From: Opitutia bacterium
GTDB taxonomy: Bacteria > Verrucomicrobiota > Verrucomicrobiia > Opitutales > Opitutaceae
Length of the DNA stretch: 61,176 bases
Direction of reading: 5' to 3'
Assembly: GCA_947461205.1 (NCBI GenBank)
Contig: CANHJG010000013.1
Location: forward strand, 1-61,176
Notes under the pieces: generated by a model
Told to the model about the DNA's origin: nothing
Seen by the model: only the letters and a program-made list of their open reading frames with translations
Databases searched by the model: none
Shown: piece after piece, positions 53,846-61,176 of the stretch
Numbering within the stretch: the first letter of the stretch is position 1
Layout: each line of letters opens with the position of its first letter
Translations under genes and position numbers: made by a program

Positions 53846-56074
53846 ATGATCCGCGATTCCGCCGTTCGCCGCTTTGCTACCGCTTTGGTTTGCGCTTTCG
53901 TGCTCGCGACCGCCTTCGCGGCGCCCGACCGGAAATTCTCCACGTCGGAAACACTCAAGTCCGAGGCGACCACCCTCGTCAAGCTGCTCGAACAGGCGCA
54001 CTACGCCCACGACTCCGTGCGCAGCACCGATTACTCCCAAGTCGTGCCCGACTACATGACGGAGCTCGACGGTCAGCACCTGTTTTTCATCGGTAGCGAC
54101 AAGGCCACCTTTTCCGAGAAATATGCCAAGAACGTCTACTACAACACTGCGTTTCTCGGCAACATCGACGCCGCCTACGAAATCTTCAACGTCTACCAAA
54201 CACGCGTCGAAGACCGCGTGGGCTGGATCTTTGAGGAACTGAAAAAGGACGTCGACCTCGGGGCGGCCGAAACCTATCGCGCCGACCGGACTAAATCGGA
54301 ATGGCCCTTGACGGCCGCCGCATCCGATGACCTTTGGCGCAAACGGCTAAAATTTGAACTGGTCGGCGAGATGCTCAACAAGAAGACCGCCGAAGAAGCC
54401 AAGGTGACCATCCGCAAACGCTACGAGCGTATGCTCAAAAACGTCGCCGAAATAGACGGCGGCAACCTCGCCGAACTCTACCTGAGCACCATCGCCCACC
54501 TCTACGATCCGCACTCGACCTATTTTTCCGCCGAGACCTTCGAGGACTTCGCCATTCAGATGAAGCTCAAGCTTTATGGCATCGGCGCCCTGCTCAGCCT
54601 CGAGGACGATAACTGCATCGTGAAGGAAATTGTCCCGGGCGGTCCCGCTGATCTCGGTCGCGTTCTCAAACCCAACGACAAGATCATTTCGGTCGCCCAG
54701 ACGGGCAAAGAACCGGTCGAGATCATCGGCATGAAGCTTCGTAAAATCGTCGACATGATCCGCGGGGAAAAAGGCTCAAACGTCCATCTCATGGTTCAGC
54801 CCGCCGACGCCACCGATCCGTCGGTGCGCAAAGAAATCATCATCACCCGCGACATCGTGAAGCTCAACGCCGCGCGCGCCCGAGCGGCCGTCTTCCAGGT
54901 TCCGCTCAGCGAGGGCAAGGAACAGACCCTCGGCGTCATCACCCTCCCCGCGTTCTATGCCGACGACGACGGCGACACCGACTCCGAGAAAAGCACGGCG
55001 TCGAAGGACGTCGCCCGCCTCATCGAGCAACTCAAGCAGCAGGGCGTCCAAGGTCTCGTCCTCGACCTCCGGCGGAACGGTGGCGGCTATCTGAACGAGG
55101 CCATCGAGCTCGCCGGACTTTTCATCAAAAAGGGACCGGTGGTGCAGGTGAGAAACTACAACGGCGAAATCCAGGTGGACAAGGACAACAATGAGAAAAT
55201 CGCCTACGCTGGCCCGCTCGCTGTCCTCGTCGACCGCTTCAGTGCCTCCGCCTCGGAGATCGTCGCCGGCGCCCTGCAGAACTACGGACGAGCCATCGTC
55301 GTCGGCGACAACTCCACCCACGGCAAAGGCTCCGTGCAGTCGGTCGTCGAAATGAAACAACTCTCCCGCGCCCTCGCCTACGCCACTAACAAGGACGGCA
55401 CGTCCGCCAAGACCGGCGCCGCCAAATTCACCATCCAGAAATACTATCTCCCCAGCGGCGATTCCACCCAGCTCAAGGGCGTGATTCCCGACATTGTCCT
55501 CCCGTCTGTCAGCAATTTCATTTCCGGTATCGGCGAAGGCGACCTACCGCACGCGCTGGTGTGGGACAAGATTCCGACCAGTTCCTTCGAAGGCGCGCCG
55601 CTCGATCCCAAAGTGCTCACCCCCCTCCGCCAAACGAGCCTCGACCGCCAGGCCAAGCTCGAGGAATTCGCCTACCTGCGGAAAAATATCGAGTGGTTCA
55701 AAACCCGCCAGGAACAGAAGTTGATTTCCGTGAACCTCGAAGAGCGGAAGAAACAAAAGGTAAACGACGATGCCTTCCGCAAGGAAATGAACGCCGAAAA
55801 GAAGCTCCTCGCTAAGAACGATTACGCCTTCAAGGAATTCCGCCTCGGACCGCCCACGCCCCCGCGCATCAAAGCGGTCAAGAAAGACCCGGACGCCGAT
55901 GCGAACTCCGAGGAGGACGCCGACGTGGCCGAAGAGGAGAATGACACCTACGTGAAGGCCGATGTTCATCTGCGCGAAACGCTCCGCGTGGTGAGCGATG
56001 CGATCGCGCTCGGCGCCAATCAGGACCTCTGGGCCAGCAGTCGGCCGCCACTCACCGCCGCCGGCGGCGGCTAA
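53846..56074 (+). CDS. prc: C-terminal processing (tail-specific) protease
   Basis: 742 aa from MIRDSAVRRFATALVCAFVL, a signal peptide. The order is N-terminal helical domain, PDZ (DDNCIVKEIVPGGPADLGRVL at about 255), S41 catalytic domain and C-terminal domain. The catalytic core reads VDRFSASASEIVAGALQNYG with Ser in the SASASE segment, and STHGKGSVQ with the Lys, as in E. coli Prc. The periplasmic protease trims or degrades proteins from the C-terminus. It converges on prmC. Confidence 0.94.
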   Translation: MIRDSAVRRFATALVCAFVLATAFAAPDRKFSTSETLKSEATTLVKLLEQAHYAHDSVRSTDYSQVVPDYMTELDGQHLFFIGSDKATFSEKYAKNVYYNTAFLGNIDAAYEIFNVYQTRVEDRVGWIFEELKKDVDLGAAETYRADRTKSEWPLTAAASDDLWRKRLKFELVGEMLNKKTAEEAKVTIRKRYERMLKNVAEIDGGNLAELYLSTIAHLYDPHSTYFSAETFEDFAIQMKLKLYGIGALLSLEDDNCIVKEIVPGGPADLGRVLKPNDKIISVAQTGKEPVEIIGMKLRKIVDMIRGEKGSNVHLMVQPADATDPSVRKEIIITRDIVKLNAARARAAVFQVPLSEGKEQTLGVITLPAFYADDDGDTDSEKSTASKDVARLIEQLKQQGVQGLVLDLRRNGGGYLNEAIELAGLFIKKGPVVQVRNYNGEIQVDKDNNEKIAYAGPLAVLVDRFSASASEIVAGALQNYGRAIVVGDNSTHGKGSVQSVVEMKQLSRALAYATNKDGTSAKTGAAKFTIQKYYLPSGDSTQLKGVIPDIVLPSVSNFISGIGEGDLPHALVWDKIPTSSFEGAPLDPKVLTPLRQTSLDRQAKLEEFAYLRKNIEWFKTRQEQKLISVNLEERKKQKVNDDAFRKEMNAEKKLLAKNDYAFKEFRLGPPTPPRIKAVKKDPDADANSEEDADVAEEENDTYVKADVHLRETLRVVSDAIALGANQDLWASSRPPLTAAGGG

Positions 56075-56084
56075 GGCCGCCGCC
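56063..56084. repeat. hairpin spanning the prc stop codon
   Basis: GGCGGCGGC (56063-56071) pairs with GCCGCCGCC (56076-56084), with a TAAG loop that contains the prc stop. The prmC stop is just outside. No T-run, so it is a structure rather than a classical terminator; it could limit convergent read-through. Confidence 0.4.
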
Positions 56085-56930
56085 TCAGCGCCACGCCAGC
56101 ACGAAGCGGTCCCGTCCGGTCAAGTCCGGCCGGGATTCCCAGCGCGCAAACCCCGCCGCCGCCGCCAGCCGGAGCAGTTCCGCATGCTGGGCGATCCCGG
56201 TCTCCAGAGCCAACAGACCGCCCGCCGCAAGAAACGCCCGCGCCTGCCCGATAATCGCCCGCAGGTCCGCCAAGCCTTCGTCGGCCGCGGTCAGGGCGCT
56301 GCCGGGTTCGAATCCGCGCACTTCCGGCGCCGTCTGCGCCGTTTCCGCCGCCGTGAGATACGGCGGATTCGCCACGATCACGTCGAACCGTGCCTCCGCC
56401 GGGAGACGGGTAAACCAGTTTGAAGCCACGAATTCCACGCGTTCCTGCAGCCCCGTCTGCACGGCGTTCTCCCGGGCCAGCGCGAGCGCGTCCTCGCTCA
56501 CATCCGCGCCCGTGACCTTGGCGTCGGTAAATTTCTGCGCCAGGGCCAGCGCGATGGCTCCGCTGCCCGTCCCCAGATCGAGAATCGCGGCCGGCGGGAC
56601 CAGCGCGGCGGCGATGATGCTCTCCACCAGCAGTTCCGTTTCCGGGCGAGGGATGAGCGCCCGGCGGTCCACCTTCAGCCTGAGCCCGTGGAACTCCGTT
56701 TCGCCCAGAATATATTGCACCGGCTCGCGCAGACTCCGGCGACGCACGAGGGGCCGGATCTTCTCCAACTCCGGTTCGCCCAGGAGTCGCTCGAACTGGA
56801 GGTAGAGCGCCATGCGCTTCAGGCCGAGGGCGTGGCCGATGAGCAGCTCGGCATTCAGTCGCGCGGACTCCACCCCCTTCGCCGCGAGAAAGTCCGTCGT
56901 CTTCTTGATGATTTCGAGGAGCGTCGGCAT
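56085..56930 (-). CDS. prmC: release factor glutamine N5-methyltransferase
   Basis: 281 aa. The SAM-binding motif is ILDLGTGSGAIALALAQ; the catalytic NPPY motif is in VIVANPPYLTAAE; the N-terminal helical domain (MPTLLEIIKKTTDFLAAKGV) binds the release factor. It methylates the Gln of the GGQ motif in RF1/RF2. It starts 1 nt after the prfA stop, the usual prfA-prmC pair. Confidence 0.96.
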   Translation of the reverse strand: MPTLLEIIKKTTDFLAAKGVESARLNAELLIGHALGLKRMALYLQFERLLGEPELEKIRPLVRRRSLREPVQYILGETEFHGLRLKVDRRALIPRPETELLVESIIAAALVPPAAILDLGTGSGAIALALAQKFTDAKVTGADVSEDALALARENAVQTGLQERVEFVASNWFTRLPAEARFDVIVANPPYLTAAETAQTAPEVRGFEPGSALTAADEGLADLRAIIGQARAFLAAGGLLALETGIAQHAELLRLAAAAGFARWESRPDLTGRDRFVLAWR

Positions 56931-56931
56931 C

Positions 56932-58053
56932 TCAATCCTCGTCGTTGGCGGCCGCCCGCGCCGGTAGGTAGACCTGCCCCGTGAGGGCGGCGAGCTTCTC
57001 TTCGTAATCGGCTTTTTGCAGCGCAGTCATGATCGCGTCGATGTTCCCTTCCATCACCTGCGGCAAGGTGTAAAGCGTGAGCCCGATCCGGTGCTCCGTC
57101 ACCCGGTTTTGCAGATAGTGATACGTGCGGATCCGCTCGCTGCGATCGCCCGACCCGATCTGGCTGCGGCGCGTGGCGGCATACTTCGCCCGCTCTTCGT
57201 CTTCCCTGCGCTTCAGCAGCCGCGAGCGCAGCACCGTCAGGGCCTTCGCCTTGTTCTTCAGCTGCGAACGCTCGTCCGCGCACGTGACGATCAGCCCCGT
57301 CGGCTTGTGTTGGATCTGCACCGCTGAATCCGTGGTGTTCACGCCCTGCCCACCCGGCCCGCTGGCCCGCGCGACCGTGATCTCGAGGTCCTGCGGATCA
57401 ATTTGCACGTCCACCTCCTCCGCCTCGGGCAACACCGCCACGGTCACCGTCGAGGTGTGGATGCGTCCGCTCGCCTCCGTCACCGGCACGCGCTTCACCC
57501 GGTGCACGCCACTCTCAAACTTGAGCTGTTTGTAAACATCAGTACCCGTGATCAAAAAAATCACTTCCTTGTAGCCGCCCCGCTCCGACGAACTGCTGCT
57601 CATCGGCTGGATTTTCCACCCGCGCGAGTCGGCGTATTTCGAGTAAAGCCGGAAAAGGTCCGCAGCGAACAGCGTCGCTTCGTCGCCCCCCGTGCCCGCC
57701 CGGATTTCCATCACGGTGTGCCGTGAGTCCGTCGGATCCGGCGGGATCATCGCCAGCAAAATCGACCGCCGCAGCTCCGCGCACCGACGCTCCAGTTCGG
57801 GCAACTCGGCCGTCGCCAGCTCCCGCAGCTCCGGGTCCGTGGCCGGGTCTTTCCCGAAGTCGACCGCCTCGACGATCTCGCGCTCCAGGCGCGTATGCAG
57901 ATCATGCTCCGCCACGAGCTGGAGGAGTTTCTGATGTTCCCGGGTCACGTCCGCGGCCCGCCGCGGGTTCGTGTAGAAGGACGGCTCCGCCATCTGCGCG
58001 GCGAGTTCGCCGAGGCGGCGTTGGAAAGGTGCGATCGAGGGAAGTTCGTCCAT
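56932..58053 (-). CDS. prfA: peptide chain release factor 1
   Basis: 373 aa from MDELPSIAPFQRRLGEL. The codon-recognition motif reads PVT in RVPVTEASGRIHTS, which marks RF1 (UAA/UAG) rather than RF2. The catalytic GGQ lies in ASGPGGQGVNTTDSAVQ. It is cotranscribed with prmC, the enzyme that modifies its Gln. It is divergent from the HAD gene. Confidence 0.97.
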   Translation of the reverse strand: MDELPSIAPFQRRLGELAAQMAEPSFYTNPRRAADVTREHQKLLQLVAEHDLHTRLEREIVEAVDFGKDPATDPELRELATAELPELERRCAELRRSILLAMIPPDPTDSRHTVMEIRAGTGGDEATLFAADLFRLYSKYADSRGWKIQPMSSSSSERGGYKEVIFLITGTDVYKQLKFESGVHRVKRVPVTEASGRIHTSTVTVAVLPEAEEVDVQIDPQDLEITVARASGPGGQGVNTTDSAVQIQHKPTGLIVTCADERSQLKNKAKALTVLRSRLLKRREDEERAKYAATRRSQIGSGDRSERIRTYHYLQNRVTEHRIGLTLYTLPQVMEGNIDAIMTALQKADYEEKLAALTGQVYLPARAAANDED

Positions 58054-58164
58054 GAATTCGGAGGAGCGCGGGCGGCGATTTGCACATTGCGCGGGCCGCC
58101 GCTTGCGGCTCCACTCGCAGCACTCGTCTCGCGAGGCAAATCTGCCTAGCGGTGCTGACTAGCA

Positions 58165-59190
58165 ATGGCCACGACACTCTTCACACAAAACACCATCGCG
58201 TGCATCTGGGACTTCGACAAGACCTTAATCCCGGAATACATGCAGTCCCCGCTGTTCCGCCGCTACGGCGTCGATGAGGCCAACTTCTGGGCCGAAACCA
58301 ACGCGCTGATCGAACAGTACCACCGCCGCGGCTACCACCTGGCCGGCGAACTCGGTTACCTCAACCACCTGCTGACCTACACCCTCGCCGGACCGCTCGC
58401 CGGCCTGAACAACAAGATCCTGTTCGAGTGCGGCGCGGACATCCGATTCTACCCAGGCGTTCCCGAGTTCTTCGACCGCGCCAAGTCCTTCGTGCGGGAA
58501 AAGCCCGAATACCAGAAACACGAAATCTCCCTCGAGCACTACGTCGTCAGCACGGGTATTGCCCAGATGGTGCGGGGCAGCGCGATCGCCAAGCACATCG
58601 ACGGCGTTTGGGCCTGCGAGTTCATCGAAAACCCGCTGCAACCGGGCTTCCTCAAACAAAACGAAATGGCCTTCGAGGCCGCGTCCGAGATCGCGCAGAT
58701 CGGCATGGTCATCGACAACACCGGCAAGACCCGCGCCATCTTCGAGATCAACAAGGGCACCAACAAGAACCCGGCGATCGACGTGAATTCCAAGATGCAG
58801 TCCGAGGACCGCCGGATCCCGCTGCAAAACATGATCTACATCGCCGACGGCCCGAGCGACGTGCCGAGTTTCTCTGTGGTTAAGGGCGGCGGCGGTCGCG
58901 CCTATGCGGTCTACAATCCGGACAAACCGGAAGAGTTCGCGCAGAATGATCGCCTGCTGCAATCGGGCCGGATCCACGGCTACGGCCCCGCCGACTACCG
59001 CGAAACGAGCAGCACCGCGCAATGGCTGAGGATGCATCTTCATCAAATCTGCGATCGCATCGTGACCGACCGGGAAGCCGCGGTCGCACAAAAGGCGACC
59101 CGCCCGCCCCGCCACCTCACCACCACCCCGGCGGAACAGGCCGCGCAACGCGCCGCCAAGAGCCCCAAGCAGGCATCGTTCTTGGAGTAG
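58165..59190 (+). CDS. HAD family hydrolase-like protein
   Basis: 341 aa. The HAD motif I is ACIWDFDKTLIPEY with the nucleophile Asp. Motif IV-type Asp residues are in MIYIADGPSDVPSF. A cap of about 100 residues lies between, with FYPGVPEFFDRAKSFV. The C-terminal 40 residues are a charged tail. No signal peptide, so cytoplasmic. Family members dephosphorylate small molecules; no substrate is known. It stands alone, divergent from prfA, and is the last conserved gene before the mobile region. Confidence 0.87.
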   Translation: MATTLFTQNTIACIWDFDKTLIPEYMQSPLFRRYGVDEANFWAETNALIEQYHRRGYHLAGELGYLNHLLTYTLAGPLAGLNNKILFECGADIRFYPGVPEFFDRAKSFVREKPEYQKHEISLEHYVVSTGIAQMVRGSAIAKHIDGVWACEFIENPLQPGFLKQNEMAFEAASEIAQIGMVIDNTGKTRAIFEINKGTNKNPAIDVNSKMQSEDRRIPLQNMIYIADGPSDVPSFSVVKGGGGRAYAVYNPDKPEEFAQNDRLLQSGRIHGYGPADYRETSSTAQWLRMHLHQICDRIVTDREAAVAQKATRPPRHLTTTPAEQAAQRAAKSPKQASFLE

Positions 59191-59640
59191 GGGTTGCGCC
59201 GGTGCGGGCGAAGCTCGGGCCAGCGACTGCAGCGCGCCCTCCGTTCTGCCTTAAGCACCACGTCGTCTGCCGCAGGAGGCTGTGAATCGGGCCGGTCCTG
59301 ACCGACGGTTCCAGTTCTTCAGCCGCAACGCGTTTAACGGCCCCGATGATTCCCCCATTCTGGGTGGAGGCGGGGCGGAATGGCGTGGAACTTGGCGCCT
59401 AATCTCTTAGCCGCGTCCATTCCAGCCCGATGCCATTGTCCTCGAGCCTGCAAAACCGAACGGTGACTTCGTCGGCCGCCCGCTTGCGCGCACATTTTCA
59501 GAGCGCGCGCAAGCGCGCGGCCGACGGCTCAATCGTTCCGGCTGTGGCTTGCCGAAATAATGAATGACGCAATACAAAACCTGCCCGAGGTCACCACCGT
59601 GTCTGAATTCAAACCACCGCGATCACCGAATAGATTCGGC
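59191..59640. other. non-coding gap before mobile elements
   Basis: No gene is supported in these 450 bases. The stretch contains the 21-bp inverted repeat at 59471-59525. Its mixed composition looks like degraded accessory DNA. Confidence 0.5.
59471..59525. repeat. 21-bp inverted repeat with one mismatch
   Basis: Arms 59471-59491 and 59505-59525 can pair at 20 of 21 positions around a 13-nt loop (ACATTTTCAGAGC). The arms are very GC-rich, beginning GTCGGCCGCCCG. There is no clear U-tract, so it is not a plain terminator. It could be an element end, an attachment site or a repeat-family copy. Confidence 0.6.
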
Positions 59641-60340
59641 GCAAGTAGAATACTCTCGGGGAACCGATGGGCGAACGGATGCGCCGGCCATCGACGGCGA
59701 CAGACGCCTCGGCGTTGGGGTGGGGCGGTGTGACGGCCGGCGCGGCGGCGACCGGCTTGGCGCGCAATACGGTATCGGCAGGCCGGCGTGAAGTGACGCA
59801 TCGGCGGCGTTACCCGCGGACGAAACCTAGTCCCCGCCTCCGGCGGCTCCGCGGGGGCGGGGGCGCAAGCCAAAGACGCAGATTGATCCCGGGTTACAAT
59901 AGGCACTGGAGCGCCTGATCGATCCCGCCACGCAAGCGCATCCCGAGTCGCCCCTGCGCTGGACCTGCAAAAGCACGGCCATTTTGGCCGAGGAGCTGAT
60001 CCGGCAATAGCATCCAGTCACTGATAGCGCGATGGCGCGGCTGCTCAAGGCGGCGGGTTACAGCTTACCACGCAATCGCAAGACGCGGGAAGGGGCGTCG
60101 CAGCCCGACCGCAACGCTCAATCTAGGGATATCAGCCGGCGAGTCACGGCTCTGTTGAAACAGCACCAGCCCGTCGTCTCCCTCGATACCAAAAACAAGG
60201 AATTGATCGGAGAGTTCCGCAACGCCGGCCAGGACTGAGCGCCCGACGGAGAACCGGTCCACGTCAAGGTTCACGACCTCATCGATCAGCAATTTGGCAA
60301 GGGGGTTCCCTATGGGGTCTACGACTTGGCGAGCAACGAG
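59640..60340 (+). mobile_element. decayed ISAzo13-family transposase, truncated
   Basis: Pieces of an ISAzo13-type transposase appear in order: LGWGGVTAGAAATGLARNTV (about 59715), IDPGLQ*ALERLIDPATQ (59885 on), ESPLRWTCKSTAILAEELI, ARLLKAAGYSLPRNRKTREG (60035), VVSLDTKNKELIGEF and VPYGVYDLASNE (about 60335). In-frame stops at 59900, 60008 and 60236, plus at least one frameshift before 59880, show it is dead. The C-terminal half is missing: the frame stops matching at about 60340, exactly where IS21-like terminal repeats begin. Confidence 0.8.
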
Positions 60341-60400
60341 TGGTCAACGACGATCTGTTTCCGACCGTGACGACAATCTGATTTCGACATTGTCGTTGAG

Positions 60401-60493
60401 GGCGCCGCAACGCGGCGCCGTGGGGATGGAGGTGTGGAGGAAGGGGGCAGGCACCTCTGCTTTGAGAGGTGCCGGCTTGGCCCCCTTCCTCCA
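60401..60493. repeat. two strong hairpins after istB
   Basis: Hairpin 1 (60401-60419) is GGCGCCGC-AAC-GCGGCGCC. Hairpin 2 has outer arms at 60435-60448 and 60480-60493 (14 bp) and an inner 9-bp stem GGCACCTCT/AGAGGTGCC (60450-60458 with 60465-60473). They lie just past the istB stop. They may end istB transcription or block outside transcription from entering the element. Confidence 0.6.
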
Positions 60494-60502
60494 CCTCAGG
60501 AC

Positions 60503-61176
60503 TTACGCACTGGTTTTGGCTTTCGCCGACTGGGCACGGTGGCTATCGCCATTAAACTCGAGGATCGTGGCGTGATGCACGAGTCGGTCGATGGCGGCCA
60601 TGGTCGTCATCGGGTCCTTGAAGATCTGGTCCCATTGGCTGAAGACCAGGTTCGAGGTGATGACGACAGACTTCTTCTCGTAGCGTTCGGCGAGGAAGGT
60701 GAAGAGCACCTCCATCTCGTCGCGGGATTGCTGCACGTAGCCGATGTCGTCCAAAATCACGACGTCGAAGCGCTCGAGTTTGGCGAGGGCCCCGGGTAGC
60801 TTCAGGTCACGTTTGGCCGCCACCAACTGCGTGACGAGTTTGAAGGTGGGGGTAAACAACACCTTCAACTGGTGCCGCTGGATCCACTCGCGACCGAGCG
60901 CGGCCACCAAGTGCGACTTGCCGCGCCCCGGCAGACCGAAGCACAGCAGATTGTCGCCACGCCGGACCAGTTCGCCCGAAAGCAGCGTCGGCAGTTGCCG
61001 GCGCACCTTGTCGGGCAGTTTTTTCTCGTCCAGGGCTTCGAGGGTCTTGCCGGACGGCAGACCCGATTCCTTCAGCTGACGTTCGATCCGCCGGCGCAGG
61101 CGCTCATTGACTTCGTTTTCCACGAGGTAGCCCAGGAAGCGGCGATAACCCCAGTTCTCCGCCTCCGCCCGGGCCA
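60503..61176 (-). CDS. istB: IS21 family helper ATPase IstB, 5' end outside window
   Basis: The frame is open to the window edge; it reads ARAEAENWGYRRFLGYL before VENEVNERLRRRI, so the N-terminus is cut off. Walker A is FGLPGRGKSHLVAALG and Walker B is FDVVILDDIGYVQQ, with SNLVFSQW sensor text, as in IstB/DnaC-like AAA+ proteins. It ends KAKTSA. It helps the IstA transposase choose and strip target DNA. The reading frame looks intact, so the element may be active or recently so. Confidence 0.92.
   Translation of the reverse strand, partial: ARAEAENWGYRRFLGYLVENEVNERLRRRIERQLKESGLPSGKTLEALDEKKLPDKVRRQLPTLLSGELVRRGDNLLCFGLPGRGKSHLVAALGREWIQRHQLKVLFTPTFKLVTQLVAAKRDLKLPGALAKLERFDVVILDDIGYVQQSRDEMEVLFTFLAERYEKKSVVITSNLVFSQWDQIFKDPMTTMAAIDRLVHHATILEFNGDSHRAQSAKAKTSA

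Larger units (their letters stand above)
60342..61176 (-). mobile_element. IS21-like element, end and istB gene (cut by window edge)
   Basis: The element end is taken at about 60342, where the ISAzo13 frame stops, starting TGGTCAACGACGATC. It contains an imperfect 20-bp direct repeat (60347-60366 and 60370-60389) and then hairpins, followed by istB. Multiple terminal repeats are a known feature of IS21 ends. The istA gene should lie beyond base 61176. Confidence 0.7.

Noticed and set aside
1-61176. CRISPR array or rRNA genes
   Set aside because: No regularly spaced repeats and no rRNA-like sequence were seen.

Overview
The window is high-GC DNA, densely coded on both strands. It very probably comes from a chromosome of the Opitutaceae (phylum Verrucomicrobiota). 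The signs are an nusA-infB-rbfA-nrnA-truB-ribF block, TonB-dependent receptors, an exosortase, TAM-type outer-membrane assembly genes, Kdo transferase (so a Gram-negative envelope with LPS), and Tat-exported proteins beside sulfatase, Gfo/Idh and ceramidase-like genes. The taxon is inferred from gene content and was not tested by a search.

Layout. 1-9.1 kb: a TonB-dependent receptor cut by the window edge, a secreted propeller-like protein, waaA (minus), the relic of a duplicated M16 protease and the intact M16 protease. 9.1-20.4 kb (minus): exosortase, recN, tRNA-Val, ribF, truB, nrnA, rbfA, infB, nusA and a DUF2851 gene. 20.6-27.8 kb: an accessory catabolic region with a sulfatase, a Gfo/Idh pseudogene, a Tat-signal DegT aminotransferase, a GNAT protein, an amidohydrolase fragment and a ceramidase-like hydrolase. 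Two copies of a GTAACC-N4-GGTTAC dyad lie upstream of genes here. A tRNA-Ser follows.

28.1-37.8 kb is the most unusual part. After two small lipoproteins come four forward genes: a TolQ/MotA-like channel, an Hsp70/actin-fold protein with an FHA-like tail, and two tandem von Willebrand A (VWA) proteins. Facing them are three reverse genes: a membrane-anchored TPR protein and two Gly/Pro-rich exported proteins. Both VWA proteins begin with an Asp-led transmembrane helix that resembles ExbD/TolR. One VWA domain has lost metal-site residues and the other keeps them. I read this as a candidate ion-driven envelope complex; I do not recognise it as a named system.

38-59.2 kb: two metalloproteases (M48 and YugP-type), a Gfo/Idh gene divergent from an AraC regulator, a cupin, an M3 peptidase-tamB-tamA operon, a second TonB receptor, a ferredoxin, a rhomboid-fold protein without its catalytic serine, a Prc protease, prmC-prfA and a HAD-family protein. 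59.2-61.2 kb is mobile-element debris: a decayed ISAzo13-type transposase apparently interrupted by an IS21-type element whose istB runs off the window.

A recurring feature is an intrinsic terminator ending only about 14-24 nt before a start codon (nusA, recN, the YugP-type gene and the M16 gene). This suggests attenuation or very short leaders.
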